Origin: an uncultured Gammaproteobacteria bacterium
Lineage (GTDB): Bacteria; Pseudomonadota; Gammaproteobacteria; Arenicellales; JAANXG01
Assembly (NCBI GenBank): GCA_947259175.1
Contig: CAMYKW010000015.1
Span: 1 to 64,000, forward strand
Direction of reading: 5' to 3'
Length of the DNA stretch: 64,000 nucleotides
The notes under the pieces: model-generated
What the model was told of the DNA's origin: nothing
Database searches by the model: none
What the model saw: only the letters and a program-made list of their open reading frames with translations
Made by a program: the position numbers and the translations under genes
Part shown: piece after piece, positions 52,981-62,828 of the stretch
How positions within the stretch are numbered: the first letter of the stretch is position 1
Layout of the letters: each line of letters opens with the position of its first letter

Positions 52981-55659
52981 ATGCACAATCATTACCTGAC
53001 ACCGTTGTTTAATCCGAGATCCGTGGCCGTGTTCGGCGCCAGCGACACACCGAATTCCGTGGGCACGGTGCTGTTCAAGAATCTCCGGCAGGGCGGATTC
53101 CGCGGCGAGATCTATGCGTTGAACCCCAAACACAAACGCGTACAGGGGGTGGAGGCCTACGCCCGCCTGGAGGACATCGAGGCTCCGGTGGATCTCGCGG
53201 TGATTGCGACTCCCGCTGCCACGGTCGCCGGTATCATCGACGATTGCGGCCGGCACGGCGTAAAAGCGGCGGTGGTTCTGTCGGCGGGATTCCGCGAGGC
53301 CGGTGAGTCGGGGGCGCATCTCGAACGCCAGGTCCTGACCACGGCGAATCGTCACGGCGTGCGTATTCTGGGCCCCAATTGCCTGGGCATTATCAGCCCA
53401 CACGTGGGCCTCAATGCCACATTCAGCGCCAACAATGCACAGACCGGCAAACTCGCCCTGGTGTCGCAGTCCGGCGCGCTGTGCACCGCGGTACTGGATT
53501 GGGCCGAATCCAACAACGTCGGGTTTTCGTACGTCATATCCACCGGCATCGGCGCCGATCTCAGCTTCGGCGAGATCCTGGATTTCCTGGTCGCCGACCC
53601 GTTGAGCGAAGGCATCTTGCTGTATATCGAGGGCATACGCGATGCACGGCGCTTCATGAGTGCGCTACGCGCGGCGGCGCGCGCCAAACCCATCGTGGTG
53701 ATGAAATCCGGTCGCCACGAACAGGGGCTCAAGGCCGCGGTTTCGCATACCGCGGCCATAGTCGGTGGCGATGACGTCTTCGATGCCGCGTTGCGACGCG
53801 CCGGCGTGGTGCGCGTGATGCACTTCCACAATCTGTTCGCGGCGGCGACCACGCTCTCGAGCGGTTTGCGCGCACACGGGGACCGGGTGCTGATCATCAC
53901 CAATGGCGGCGGCCCCGGCGTCATGGCCGCGGATTACGTGACCGACAAAAATCTGACGCTGGCGGCACTCGCCGACGACACCCTGTCGACGTTGAATGAA
54001 ATCCTCCCACCCACCTGGTCGCATGGTAATCCGATCGACATCATCGGCGACGCCACCCCCGAGCGGTATCGGAACACCGTGGAGCTGTGCGGCAGGGATC
54101 CCGACGCCGACGCACTCATCGTCATTCTCACGCCCCAGGCGATGACCAGCCCCGAGGCGGTGGCGCGCGAAATCACCGCGATCCACAAAAACCGTACAAA
54201 GCCGATGCTGACTTGCTGGATGGGTGACGATGGCGTGGCTTCGAGCCGCGACTGGTTTCATCGCCATGGCATTCCATCGTTTCGCACCCCGGAGGCGGCG
54301 GTGGAGGCGTTTTCGTTTCTTGCCGCTCATCACCGCAATCAGCAGCTCCTGCTGCAGGTGCCGGAGCCGATGATCCACGGCGACGCGCCGGACGTCGAGG
54401 GTGCCGGCATGATCATCAACAACGTGTTGAAAGATTCGCGGCAAGTGCTAAGCGGCGCCGAGGCCAAGGCGTTGCTCGCCGCATTTCACGTACCGATCGC
54501 CAAGAGCATCGCCGCCCACAGCCCGGAAGAGGCATTGACCGTCGCGGAAAACCTGGGATTCCCGGTGGCGCTGAAGATCGATTCGCCCGATATCACCCAC
54601 AAGTCTGACGTGAACGGGGTGCGCCTGAACATTGCCGGCGCGCGGCAGTTACGCGCCGCGTATGAGGACTTGATCGAAGCGGTGCGGGCGAAGCGTCCCG
54701 ACGCCCGAATCACCGGCGTGCTGATCGAACCCATGGTGTGTTCACCCCACGGACGCGAGCTGATGATCGGGATGGTGCAGGACCCGGTGTTCGGGCCGGC
54801 CATCAGTTTCGGGCTCGGCGGCACCATGGTGGAGTTGCTCGCCGATCAAGCCATTTCCCTGCCGCCGCTCAACCACTTCCTGGCCAGGGAGCTGATGAAC
54901 AGCGGACGCGCCGCCCGCTTTCTGGGGGAATTCCGCAATCTGCCGCCGGTGAATCTGGACAGCGTCGAAGCGGTGCTGTTGCGGGTCTCGGAGATGGTAT
55001 GTGAACTGCCCTGGCTCACCGAAATCGACATCAATCCGATGATTGCCGACGAAAACGGCGCGATCGTCGTCGACGCGCGCATGGTGGTCACGCCGCGGGC
55101 TCCGATCGGGGAAAAGTATGCACATATGGCGATCCATCCCTATCCCAAAGAGCTGTGCCGCGGGGTGCAATTGATCGACGGCTCGGAGGTGACGATCCGG
55201 CCGATCCGGCCGGAGGACGCGATCATCGAGCGGGATTTCGTGAATCAATTATCCGACAAGGCCAAGCACTTTCGCTTCATGTATGCGCTCAAGGTGCTGA
55301 CGCCGGCAATGCTGTCACGCTTCACGCAGATCGACTACGACCGTGAAATGGCGTTGATTGCGGTGATCAAAAGCGGCGGCCGCGAGCAGGAAATCGGCGT
55401 CACCCGTTATGTGAGAAACCCCGACGGTACCAGCTGTGAGTTCGCCATCGTGGTGGACGACGAATGGCAGGGCAAGGGACTGGCGACACTGCTTCTGGAT
55501 TACCTGATCGATATCGCCCGGCAAAAAGGCATACGCACCATGGAGGGCACCGTGCTGCGGGACAATAAGGATATGCTGCAGCTGGCCGAGACCATGGGCT
55601 TCAACATCGAGCACGACGCCGACGATCCGCAGATCATGAATGTGGCGAGAAACCTCTGA
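52981..55659 (+). CDS. Pat-like acyl-CoA synthetase (ADP-forming)/GNAT acetyltransferase
   Basis: 892 residues: CoA-binding domain (VAVFGASDTPNSVGTV), succinyl-CoA-ligase-like domains (LGPNCLGIISP, LVSQSGALCTAV), an ATP-grasp domain (about 470-690; FPVALKIDSPDITHKSD) and a GNAT domain (about 715-892) with EIGVTRYVR and the acetyl-CoA loop QGKGLA. This is the layout of protein lysine acetyltransferase Pat/YfiQ. His256, in AAVSHTAAIVGGDD, occupies the position of the phospho-histidine of ADP-forming acetyl-CoA synthetases. Family Pat enzymes are reported to lack it; its presence here suggests a working synthetase. No strong ribosome site is seen. Confidence 0.9.
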   Translation: MHNHYLTPLFNPRSVAVFGASDTPNSVGTVLFKNLRQGGFRGEIYALNPKHKRVQGVEAYARLEDIEAPVDLAVIATPAATVAGIIDDCGRHGVKAAVVLSAGFREAGESGAHLERQVLTTANRHGVRILGPNCLGIISPHVGLNATFSANNAQTGKLALVSQSGALCTAVLDWAESNNVGFSYVISTGIGADLSFGEILDFLVADPLSEGILLYIEGIRDARRFMSALRAAARAKPIVVMKSGRHEQGLKAAVSHTAAIVGGDDVFDAALRRAGVVRVMHFHNLFAAATTLSSGLRAHGDRVLIITNGGGPGVMAADYVTDKNLTLAALADDTLSTLNEILPPTWSHGNPIDIIGDATPERYRNTVELCGRDPDADALIVILTPQAMTSPEAVAREITAIHKNRTKPMLTCWMGDDGVASSRDWFHRHGIPSFRTPEAAVEAFSFLAAHHRNQQLLLQVPEPMIHGDAPDVEGAGMIINNVLKDSRQVLSGAEAKALLAAFHVPIAKSIAAHSPEEALTVAENLGFPVALKIDSPDITHKSDVNGVRLNIAGARQLRAAYEDLIEAVRAKRPDARITGVLIEPMVCSPHGRELMIGMVQDPVFGPAISFGLGGTMVELLADQAISLPPLNHFLARELMNSGRAARFLGEFRNLPPVNLDSVEAVLLRVSEMVCELPWLTEIDINPMIADENGAIVVDARMVVTPRAPIGEKYAHMAIHPYPKELCRGVQLIDGSEVTIRPIRPEDAIIERDFVNQLSDKAKHFRFMYALKVLTPAMLSRFTQIDYDREMALIAVIKSGGREQEIGVTRYVRNPDGTSCEFAIVVDDEWQGKGLATLLLDYLIDIARQKGIRTMEGTVLRDNKDMLQLAETMGFNIEHDADDPQIMNVARNL

Positions 55660-55752
55660 TCCACATCCCCGGAGCCGCGGTTGCCGCGATGTCGCCGGAC
55701 ACTAATCGGGAAGAAATTGACCACATGTGTGTCGGACGATGTGCTACCGGCG

Positions 55753-55758
55753 TATAAT
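55753..55758 (+). promoter_or_regulatory. Possible -10 element before secreted propeller gene
   Basis: A perfect TATAAT lies 71 bases before the start of the 891-residue protein. No good -35 is spaced correctly, so this is weak evidence for a promoter. It is the only candidate noted in the 169-base gap after the Pat-like gene. Confidence 0.4.
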
Positions 55759-55828
55759 TACCCTCTCTCCGAAACGTTTTTCATTCAAGTCTCACAAACT
55801 GCACCACAGTGGATGGAGGTAGCGGAAA

Positions 55829-58504
55829 ATGCAGAACGCTCCGGTTTCGCCCAAGTTTCCCAAAAAGATTTGTCAGTTGTTCGAAGTCCTATTGTTCCGG
55901 ACAAAAGACCCCGTGTCGGCGGATGCGCCCGGCGGTACGAATCCATGTTCAACGAGCAGGCGCCGCTCAGCGGTGTGCGCAGAGGCAAGATTCAAGCCTG
56001 TAATCCTGGCGACAGCGTTGATGGCCGTTGCTTCGGGCGCCGGCTTGCGGATGGCCTCAGCACAGATCGAGACCACACTTGAACTGACCGCCAATAATAT
56101 CCAGCACGCGGTCCGCGTTCAGCTGCCAGCGCAATGGTCGGTTGCTCCCGCCACTTTCACGAACGCGCGCAACTTGATCGACATGGGTCCCGGCGCAGCG
56201 GCGCAAATCCAAATCTATGTGGAGCCGCGCGTGGATCACGCCGATGCTCTGAAACAGATCGTGGAGGCCGCGGCGACGGTACCGGACGATGCCAAGGTGG
56301 TTGTCGCCATTGGCGGCTGGCCCGCGGTGCGCATCACGCAGCCCGAGGTACTGCCGCAGCCGAGCCAGGGTAGATTGTATCCAAACCCCGAAGTGCTGCG
56401 CGTCAAGGTCTACATCGCCGTCGGCGGCACGCTGTTCGTGGCCACCGGCACGCTGCCGGCCGATGCCAGCCCCGCACTCGTGCAGACGGTGGTCGACATC
56501 ACGTCGAGCCTTAAGTTTGCTGGCACCAGCAATGCACAACAACTCAATCAAGACCTCGAGTTGCTGCGCGCATCCGGCACGCCGGCAAAGAGCGCCGCTC
56601 CCAGCGGCGGTACCCCCTCCACCGCGCTCGAGCCGGCCCCTTCAGGTTCCGGTCTCGCGGGCCCCGGCGCCACGGTGGGTCCCAATATCCGCGTCGATAC
56701 CACCAACCGCGGTGAACTGGAAATCGCGGTATCGCCGGACAACCTCAACGTCGTCCTCGCGCTGCAGGGCCGCGCATTTACGTCATCCAACGACGGCGGC
56801 GCCACGTTTCCGAACAGCGGGACCATCGGCGCCGGCAACGGCGATCCCTCCGTGGCCTACGGCCAGAGCGGCGCCTTCTATGTGGCGTGGATCGACACCG
56901 GCTGTGGCAGCGCCTACCTAAATCCGGTGGTCGCCCCCGACCTGAACCCGCCGCCGGGACCCGATCCATCGCCCTTCGGTTTGGACTGCACCGGGATCGC
57001 ACGATCCACCGATAACGGCGCTACATTCCCCACCAATGCCGTCAACCCGGCCGTCGTGTGCATCGCCCAGGACCCCAGCGGTGTCGCAGATCCGCTGGGT
57101 TCGTGCTTCCCCGATCAGGAGCACATTGCCGCGGATCGTTTCAACCCCGGAATCAACGCCAATGCCGATCAGATCTACTCCACGTGGCGTAACTTCGACG
57201 CCACCGGCCAACCCGCCGGTCTGGTATGCAGCCAGGACAGCGGCGCCACCTGGACCGCCCCCATCACCCTCGGAGCCAACAGTTCCTTCCCGAGGATTAC
57301 CGTGGGTCAGGACGGTTTTGTCTACGTGGCGGCCTATGGCGGCGGCAATTACCGCTTGTGGAAATACAGCTCCTGTGCCAACGGCCTTAACCTGCAGGCC
57401 GGGTTCCCGGTGAATGTCACCGCACGCACACCGTATGCATGCCCGTTCCCCGGCCACGACCGCTGCGACCAGAATCCCTCGAGTCAAACAGTAGCCGTGG
57501 ACGATACCAACCCCAACCACATCTACTACGCCTATGCCCAGGATGACGCCGAAGGGACACACAGTTATTCGACGGTATTCGTGCGCGACTCGGCGGACGG
57601 CGGTCTCACCTGGCCTGCCGCCCGCGTGGTCCAGGCCAGCGCCGCGACCAATGCCAGGCGCATCATGCCGTGGATGTGCGCCACCCAGGGCGACGCGGTC
57701 GTCACCTGGTACGAGCAGGCCTCACCGCTGCCGCCCAATGCCGGCGGGAGCGACGCCACCCACCACGTCGCCGCGGAGATCGGCCTGGATGGCGGCGGCA
57801 ACCTGACCAACCGGGACGTGTTTACCATATCCGCCAATCCGGACAACTGGTGCAACAGCGGCTGGCCATGCGGGACGCGGGTGGCGCCCGGCGCGTCGGA
57901 TTCGTGCCCCAATCAGCCGCAACTGGCCGGGTTTTGCGGGGACAATATCGCCGGCACACCCGACTCCGGCATTCGCTGTGACTTCAGCGACGAAGCCGCA
58001 GTACCGGGCACGTATTGCCCGCAACCGTTTGCCGGTTCCGGTAACAACGAGATTTGTCTGGGCGGCAACGGCTGTCCGAAGTACGGAGACTACAACGGCA
58101 ATGCCTGCATCGGCTTGACGCTGCATGCGGCGTGGCCGTCGGCTGCCGCACCGGGCGCACCGGCGACCGCGACCAACACCGGCGTGATCTATTCCAACGT
58201 GACGCTGGTCGGGCCGTGCGTGAACGATGGCGGCGACGCCGACATCGACGGCGTGTGTGACGATTTCGATGCCTGTCTGGGGTCGATCGTGGGCGGCAAC
58301 GTGGTGGTTGACGGCTGCGATTCCGGTGTCGCCAACGCGGTGGGCGCCGATGGCTGCACCATCAACGATCAGGTCGCGGACGTTACCGCCAACACCAACA
58401 ACGACCGGCAATTCACCCGTGCAATGCGCCGCCTGCTGCGGCGCCTGTTCCGCTCGGGCGCAATTACACGTCAGGAGGAGGCGGATATCCGCAATTGCCT
58501 GTAA
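55829..58504 (+). CDS. Secreted Asp-box beta-propeller protein with CDSGV-type C-terminal module
   Basis: 891 residues, with GGAGG nine bases before the ATG. About 56 hydrophilic residues precede the hydrophobic signal core (57-71, VILATALMAVASG) and an ASAQ cleavage site, an unusually long leader. Residues 290-700 include Asp-box motifs SNDGGATF, STDNGATF, SQDSGATW and SADGGLTW, the mark of sialidase/BNR-type propellers; no FRIP or obvious catalytic arginines were seen, so enzymatic sialidase activity is unlikely. A calcium-binding-like repeat (DADIDGVCDDFDAC) and a cysteine module (826-891) end it. The next gene is a paralogue. Confidence 0.87.
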   Translation: MQNAPVSPKFPKKICQLFEVLLFRTKDPVSADAPGGTNPCSTSRRRSAVCAEARFKPVILATALMAVASGAGLRMASAQIETTLELTANNIQHAVRVQLPAQWSVAPATFTNARNLIDMGPGAAAQIQIYVEPRVDHADALKQIVEAAATVPDDAKVVVAIGGWPAVRITQPEVLPQPSQGRLYPNPEVLRVKVYIAVGGTLFVATGTLPADASPALVQTVVDITSSLKFAGTSNAQQLNQDLELLRASGTPAKSAAPSGGTPSTALEPAPSGSGLAGPGATVGPNIRVDTTNRGELEIAVSPDNLNVVLALQGRAFTSSNDGGATFPNSGTIGAGNGDPSVAYGQSGAFYVAWIDTGCGSAYLNPVVAPDLNPPPGPDPSPFGLDCTGIARSTDNGATFPTNAVNPAVVCIAQDPSGVADPLGSCFPDQEHIAADRFNPGINANADQIYSTWRNFDATGQPAGLVCSQDSGATWTAPITLGANSSFPRITVGQDGFVYVAAYGGGNYRLWKYSSCANGLNLQAGFPVNVTARTPYACPFPGHDRCDQNPSSQTVAVDDTNPNHIYYAYAQDDAEGTHSYSTVFVRDSADGGLTWPAARVVQASAATNARRIMPWMCATQGDAVVTWYEQASPLPPNAGGSDATHHVAAEIGLDGGGNLTNRDVFTISANPDNWCNSGWPCGTRVAPGASDSCPNQPQLAGFCGDNIAGTPDSGIRCDFSDEAAVPGTYCPQPFAGSGNNEICLGGNGCPKYGDYNGNACIGLTLHAAWPSAAAPGAPATATNTGVIYSNVTLVGPCVNDGGDADIDGVCDDFDACLGSIVGGNVVVDGCDSGVANAVGADGCTINDQVADVTANTNNDRQFTRAMRRLLRRLFRSGAITRQEEADIRNCL

Positions 58505-58536
58505 AAGCCCTTGATTTGTTCGGACTTGAAGTGACG

Positions 58537-58565
58537 AAAGACCCCGCTCATCGGGGTCTTTCTCT
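58537..58565 (+). terminator. Rho-independent terminator
   Basis: AAAGACCCCG (58537-58546) and CGGGGTCTTT (58552-58561) make a ten-bp stem with a five-base loop, followed by CTCT with T residues. It lies 32 bases after the stop of the 891-residue protein. Confidence 0.9.
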
Positions 58566-59006
58566 ATCGGCCGCTCACGAGCTTGTGCCGTGCTCAGCCC
58601 CAAACGACAAACCCGCCGCCGCGAAAAATACTTATTCGGAAGGGGTGTGCACTGCGAACCACGCGCAGCACCAATAACCGCGAATTCAACAATCGCGACC
58701 GAAAGTCGCTCCCACAGATATCTTACTGCTACACAGCCACGATGTCGTTCCGTGTTTGTATGCGGCTCGCCAACTGCATGGAAACAGGGATCGAGTCCCG
58801 CATTAACCGATCGAGCATTACAGCGCCCTGCCGCTCGACTCACAACACCCAGTAAGCGCCGAAGTGGCTAGCCCGAATACAGGACCACACCTGAAAGTCT
58901 TTGTCACATGTATCCGTAGGGCCACAGGAGGCGTACAATTCCTCGTTCGTCATAGCGTTTTGACTCAGTTTGCAAAGACTCGACCTACCCGAGGAGGAGA
59001 TGAACC
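58566..59006. other. Spacer before second propeller gene
   Basis: No gene is seen. Bases 58677-58717 are a degenerate copy of the CGCGATT to CGCTCCCAC repeat found at 918 and 29958. The end contains a strong ribosome site, GAGGAGGAG, seven to fifteen bases before the ATG at 59007. Confidence 0.6.
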
Positions 59007-61598
59007 ATGAACAACATCGAAGGGTCGTTACGTCTCACCATTAATCTGCGCACGGCAGTGGGAGCGATGTCACTGAGTGCGGCCATTTTGGCTCCGAACG
59101 CGTGGTCGGCACCGGATCTGTTCGTAACCTTCGGTAACTGGGCGGCGCAGGGACCGGCGCCGTCGATAGGGAACGCTGACACTCAGCTTTTCGGTCCGAA
59201 CGAGACGTCCGGGGCGGCTCACGCCGTGGTCGCGCACCCTAGCAACGCGAACATAATGTATATCGGTACCGTCAACGGCGGCATCTGGAAGACCACCGAT
59301 GCCACCGCAGGCAGCCCGACGTGGACGCCGCTGACCGACTTCGAACAGTCGCTGTCCATCGGCGCGCTGGAGATGGATCCGGGCAATCCGGATATCCTGC
59401 TCGCCGGCACCGGGCGGTTCAGCTCGTTCGGCGGTGATCCACCGTTCCAGCGCGCCGGCGGCGACCTCAGCGGCTTGCTGCGCACCACCGACGGCGGTAC
59501 CACCTGGACTGCGATTCAAGACCCGCTGCTGGTCGGCGAGCACATCTCGGCGGTCGCCGCGCGCGGCAGCATCCTGCTGGCCGGAGCCAACGACTTTTTC
59601 GAGGGCGGCGGCACCGGCGGCCTGTTCCGCAGCACCAACACCGGGGCGACCTGGACCCAGATCAGCGGCGGCGCGGGCACCAACCTGCCGGTGGGGACGG
59701 TGGACGATATGGCCGGTGATCCGACCGATGCGGCGCGTTTGTATGTAGCGCTGCAGAGCAACGGCCTGTACCGCAGCGACAACACCGGCGCGACCTGGAA
59801 TCTCTTGAACGGCGACGCTACCTTGAATGCCGCCATGGGCAGCTCGAGCAACACCCGGATTGCGGTGGCGGCGGATGCCAGGGTGTTCGTGCTGGTCACG
59901 AACGGCGGTACGGTGTCCTACATCGGTTACAGCGACAACCAGGGCGCGACCTGGACGCAGATGGACGTGCCGGGGACCGTGGAGACGGCTTTGACGGGCA
60001 GAGACCAGTTGATGGGCCTGGTCGCCGATCCATCCGATTCGAACATCGCCTATGTGTCCGGGATTTCGCAGGTCGGCGGTTTTCCGAACTCCGTCGGCGC
60101 CAACCGTTTTCAGGGCCACCTGTTCCGCGGCGATGTGACCCGGGCGCGTGGCTTGACCGGCAATGTATCCAACCAGTGGGACCACCTCACCCATGCCACC
60201 GGCAATGCGCTCATGCCCAACGGCGGCACGGTCAACAACAGCGCACCCCACGCCGACTCGCGGGAGATGGTGTTCGACGCCAACGGTGACCTGATCGAGG
60301 TCGACGACGGCGGCGTCAACCGGCGCAACAACCCGGGCGACAATACCGGTGATTGGTCCTCGATCAACGGCAATCTCCAGCTCGCGGAACTCCACTCCAT
60401 CGCCTACGACAGCAACTTCGACATCTTCCTCAGCGGCACCCAGGACACCGGCACCGTCGAGCAGAGCGCGGCCGGCTCGCTGATCTGGAATTCGGCGCTG
60501 CCGGGCGACGGCGGCAAGGTCGCGGTGGACGACTCCGTTCCGGGCACCTCGGTGCGTTATTTCAGCTTCCAGCGTTTCAACGGGTTCACCCGGCGCACCT
60601 GCAACCCCGCCTGCGTGGACGTCAATCCGGGACTGGCCGGCGGGGTGCCGGCGCTGGTGACCGGCACCGGGGGTAACGCGCAGTTCTACACGCCGCTGGC
60701 GATCAACGTCAACAATCCGTTGCGGCTGCTCATCGGCGCCGCCAACGATCTGTACGAATCGCCGGACCAGGGCAACAACGTGGCCACCGTTCCGGATGGT
60801 GGTATTGTGCTGCGCGCCAACCAGCCCGCGGCCATGGTGTACGGCCACCCGAACAACGCGGAACTCATCTACGTCGGCGCCGGGGCCCAGGTGTTCGTGC
60901 GCACCGCCCTGGGCGGCACGATGGCATCAACGGCGGCGGCGTTCCCCGGCGGTACGGTGTTCGGTGTGGCCGTCGATCCCGCCGACGCAACGACTTTGTA
61001 CGCCATCGGTGACAACACGGTGTATCAAGGCACCAATAGCGGCGGCTCGTGGACCGACATCACCGGCAACATTACGGAAGACGGCGCCGGGACCTTCCGG
61101 GCGATCGCATATGTGCCGAATGCCACTCCCGGTGAGGACCGGCTTGTGGTGGGAACCAACAAGGGGGTGCTGGTATCCGTGGAGGGCAGCTTCGGCACCT
61201 GGTCCAAACTGGCCGCCGGGGTGCCGAACACCCCGGTGTGGGACCTTGACTACGACGCCACCGACGACATCCTGGTGGCAAGCACCCTCGGCCGCGGCGC
61301 CTGGACCATCGCCAACATGTCCGCCGCGGACGCCGACGGCGACGGCGTACCCGACGGCAGCGATCAGTGCCCGGCATCGGACGTGGGCGGGACGGTGCAA
61401 GTGGACACCTGCGATTCCGGCGTCAACAATCGGGTAGCCGCCGACGGCTGCACCATCAACGACGAGATCGCCAACCTGCTGGTCACCACCAGCAACGATC
61501 GTCAGTTCACGAGAGCGATGCGCCGCCTGTTGCGGCGGCTGACCCGTACCGGGGTCATCACTCGAGACGAGGAGGTGGGCATACGCAGTTGCCTGTAA
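59007..61598 (+). CDS. Secreted Asp-box beta-propeller protein, paralogue of upstream gene
   Basis: 863 residues. Sec signal, hydrophobic core about 17-29 and AWSA cleavage site. Asp-box motifs TTDGGTTW, STNTGATW, SDNTGATW, SDNQGATW and GTNSGGSW are spread through the protein, as in VPS10/sortilin-like and BNR propellers. A DADGDGVPDGSDQC calcium-type repeat precedes the C-terminal module (797-863), of which the last 40 residues closely match the protein encoded before it. Function unknown; secreted or surface attached. It is a tandem paralogue, though only the C-terminal part and Asp-boxes are clearly alike. Confidence 0.87.
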   Translation: MNNIEGSLRLTINLRTAVGAMSLSAAILAPNAWSAPDLFVTFGNWAAQGPAPSIGNADTQLFGPNETSGAAHAVVAHPSNANIMYIGTVNGGIWKTTDATAGSPTWTPLTDFEQSLSIGALEMDPGNPDILLAGTGRFSSFGGDPPFQRAGGDLSGLLRTTDGGTTWTAIQDPLLVGEHISAVAARGSILLAGANDFFEGGGTGGLFRSTNTGATWTQISGGAGTNLPVGTVDDMAGDPTDAARLYVALQSNGLYRSDNTGATWNLLNGDATLNAAMGSSSNTRIAVAADARVFVLVTNGGTVSYIGYSDNQGATWTQMDVPGTVETALTGRDQLMGLVADPSDSNIAYVSGISQVGGFPNSVGANRFQGHLFRGDVTRARGLTGNVSNQWDHLTHATGNALMPNGGTVNNSAPHADSREMVFDANGDLIEVDDGGVNRRNNPGDNTGDWSSINGNLQLAELHSIAYDSNFDIFLSGTQDTGTVEQSAAGSLIWNSALPGDGGKVAVDDSVPGTSVRYFSFQRFNGFTRRTCNPACVDVNPGLAGGVPALVTGTGGNAQFYTPLAINVNNPLRLLIGAANDLYESPDQGNNVATVPDGGIVLRANQPAAMVYGHPNNAELIYVGAGAQVFVRTALGGTMASTAAAFPGGTVFGVAVDPADATTLYAIGDNTVYQGTNSGGSWTDITGNITEDGAGTFRAIAYVPNATPGEDRLVVGTNKGVLVSVEGSFGTWSKLAAGVPNTPVWDLDYDATDDILVASTLGRGAWTIANMSAADADGDGVPDGSDQCPASDVGGTVQVDTCDSGVNNRVAADGCTINDEIANLLVTTSNDRQFTRAMRRLLRRLTRTGVITRDEEVGIRSCL

Positions 61599-61634
61599 CA
61601 AAAGAGGCCCGATTTATTAGGACTCGACTTCACG

Positions 61635-61665
61635 AAGACCCCGCCTCGGCGGGGTCTTGCTTTTT
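61635..61665. terminator. Rho-independent terminator, probably bidirectional
   Basis: AAGACCCCGCC (61635-61645) pairs with GGCGGGGTCTT (61648-61658), followed by GCTTTTT. Its 3' edge touches the stop codon of the convergent minus-strand gene at 61665. Its sequence resembles the terminator after the first propeller gene. Confidence 0.88.
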
Positions 61666-62828
61666 CATGGCGTGCGCGCGCCGCCGGGACCCGCCGGCGG
61701 GTAGGAGCCACGGTACGCGGTGTCGCGAAACGGCCGCTCCCAGAGTTCGTTGCCGGTCTCCAGGTCGATGGCGCGCAGTCGAAGGGGCCGGTCGATATGC
61801 ATGGTGCCGTCAACGATACGGCCCATGGGTGGTGCTTCGTGAACGACGCTGGCGGCGGTGAGGAAGAACCAGGCAGCGGGCGACGCATGGCGAATCTCCG
61901 CCACGGGCGCGCCGGACGCAGTAGAATAGATATGCCACACCCAGCCAGCGTTGGGCGGGTCGAGGCGTTTACTGGCAAGCAGGTGCCGGACGTCCGCCGA
62001 AGGGTAGTGATAGGTAAGGTCGGCGCCAAATAAGACCACCTCGGGCAGCGGCCGACCAGTGTCGCGGTTCCAGCGTTTGAGGATCGCGCGTTTTCCGCGC
62101 GAGTCGCTGATTCGCTGGAGCGCCGCCACCACGTTGCCCACCTGCCAGAACGGTCCCGGGAACGTCCCGAACCCGATAGGGCGAGCGACGTTTTCCGGCA
62201 ACTGAACTTTTGCTTCAGGCGGCACTTGATCGGGGCTTAGGGTATCGGCGTCTCCGGTTTCGAGGTCGATGCGCGCCGCGCCCGTGCGGATCTGCGGCTT
62301 GGCATCGGGTCCGGGGGGCACACCAGTCGCGGCTTCCCGAGAAAATCGCCACGAGACGATCACCACATCCCCATGAGCACGGGCGCTGGCTTCAAAACTG
62401 GTCTCCATTCCGCGGGAGATCGCCGCCTGAACGTCCCGCGGCAGTTGCAGCTCGAACTTACGCAACACGTCGCCGTCCTGCTGCGTGTCCAGGACCGCGA
62501 TATCCAGGCGGTTCGCCGGTACGGCGGGCTCCACCTGAGCAATAAGATACGGTCCTTGTATTAACAACGGTTTGGCGGCGTTGGCCGTACGCCATAACAG
62601 CTTGCCGGCAGACAAGTCCAAGGCATCGATGCCGCGGTTTGGATTCATGAGATAGGCTGCCGGTCGCCGCGAGTCGATAATTACCCCGCTGCGAAATTCA
62701 AAGACGTCGGTGACTGCGAGCACCTCAGCAGGTACTTGTGGGGCTGCCCATGCCATGCCATGCCCCGTATACGCAAGCACAAAACTGGCGACTACTGCCC
62801 ATTGCCAATGGTTACCGATTTGTCTCAC
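61665..62828 (-). CDS. Exported PQQ-propeller-like protein, unknown function
   Basis: 387 residues. The leader (WAVVASFVLAYTGHGMAWA) is a good Sec signal. Propeller-type repeats are visible at IDALDLSAGKLLWRT, RIDLETGDADTLS and RAIDLETGNELWERPFRD, the A-x-D-x-x-T/S-G-x-x-x-W pattern of PQQ-like beta-propellers. No catalytic dehydrogenase residues were recognised. The gene is convergent with the secreted propeller gene, with the bidirectional terminator between. Function not recognised. Confidence 0.82.
   Translation of the reverse strand: MRQIGNHWQWAVVASFVLAYTGHGMAWAAPQVPAEVLAVTDVFEFRSGVIIDSRRPAAYLMNPNRGIDALDLSAGKLLWRTANAAKPLLIQGPYLIAQVEPAVPANRLDIAVLDTQQDGDVLRKFELQLPRDVQAAISRGMETSFEASARAHGDVVIVSWRFSREAATGVPPGPDAKPQIRTGAARIDLETGDADTLSPDQVPPEAKVQLPENVARPIGFGTFPGPFWQVGNVVAALQRISDSRGKRAILKRWNRDTGRPLPEVVLFGADLTYHYPSADVRHLLASKRLDPPNAGWVWHIYSTASGAPVAEIRHASPAAWFFLTAASVVHEAPPMGRIVDGTMHIDRPLRLRAIDLETGNELWERPFRDTAYRGSYPPAGPGGARTP

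Noticed and set aside
55829-61598. Calling the propeller proteins sialidases
   Set aside because: Asp-boxes are present, but no FRIP motif or catalytic arginine set could be seen; Asp-boxes also occur in many non-enzymatic propellers.
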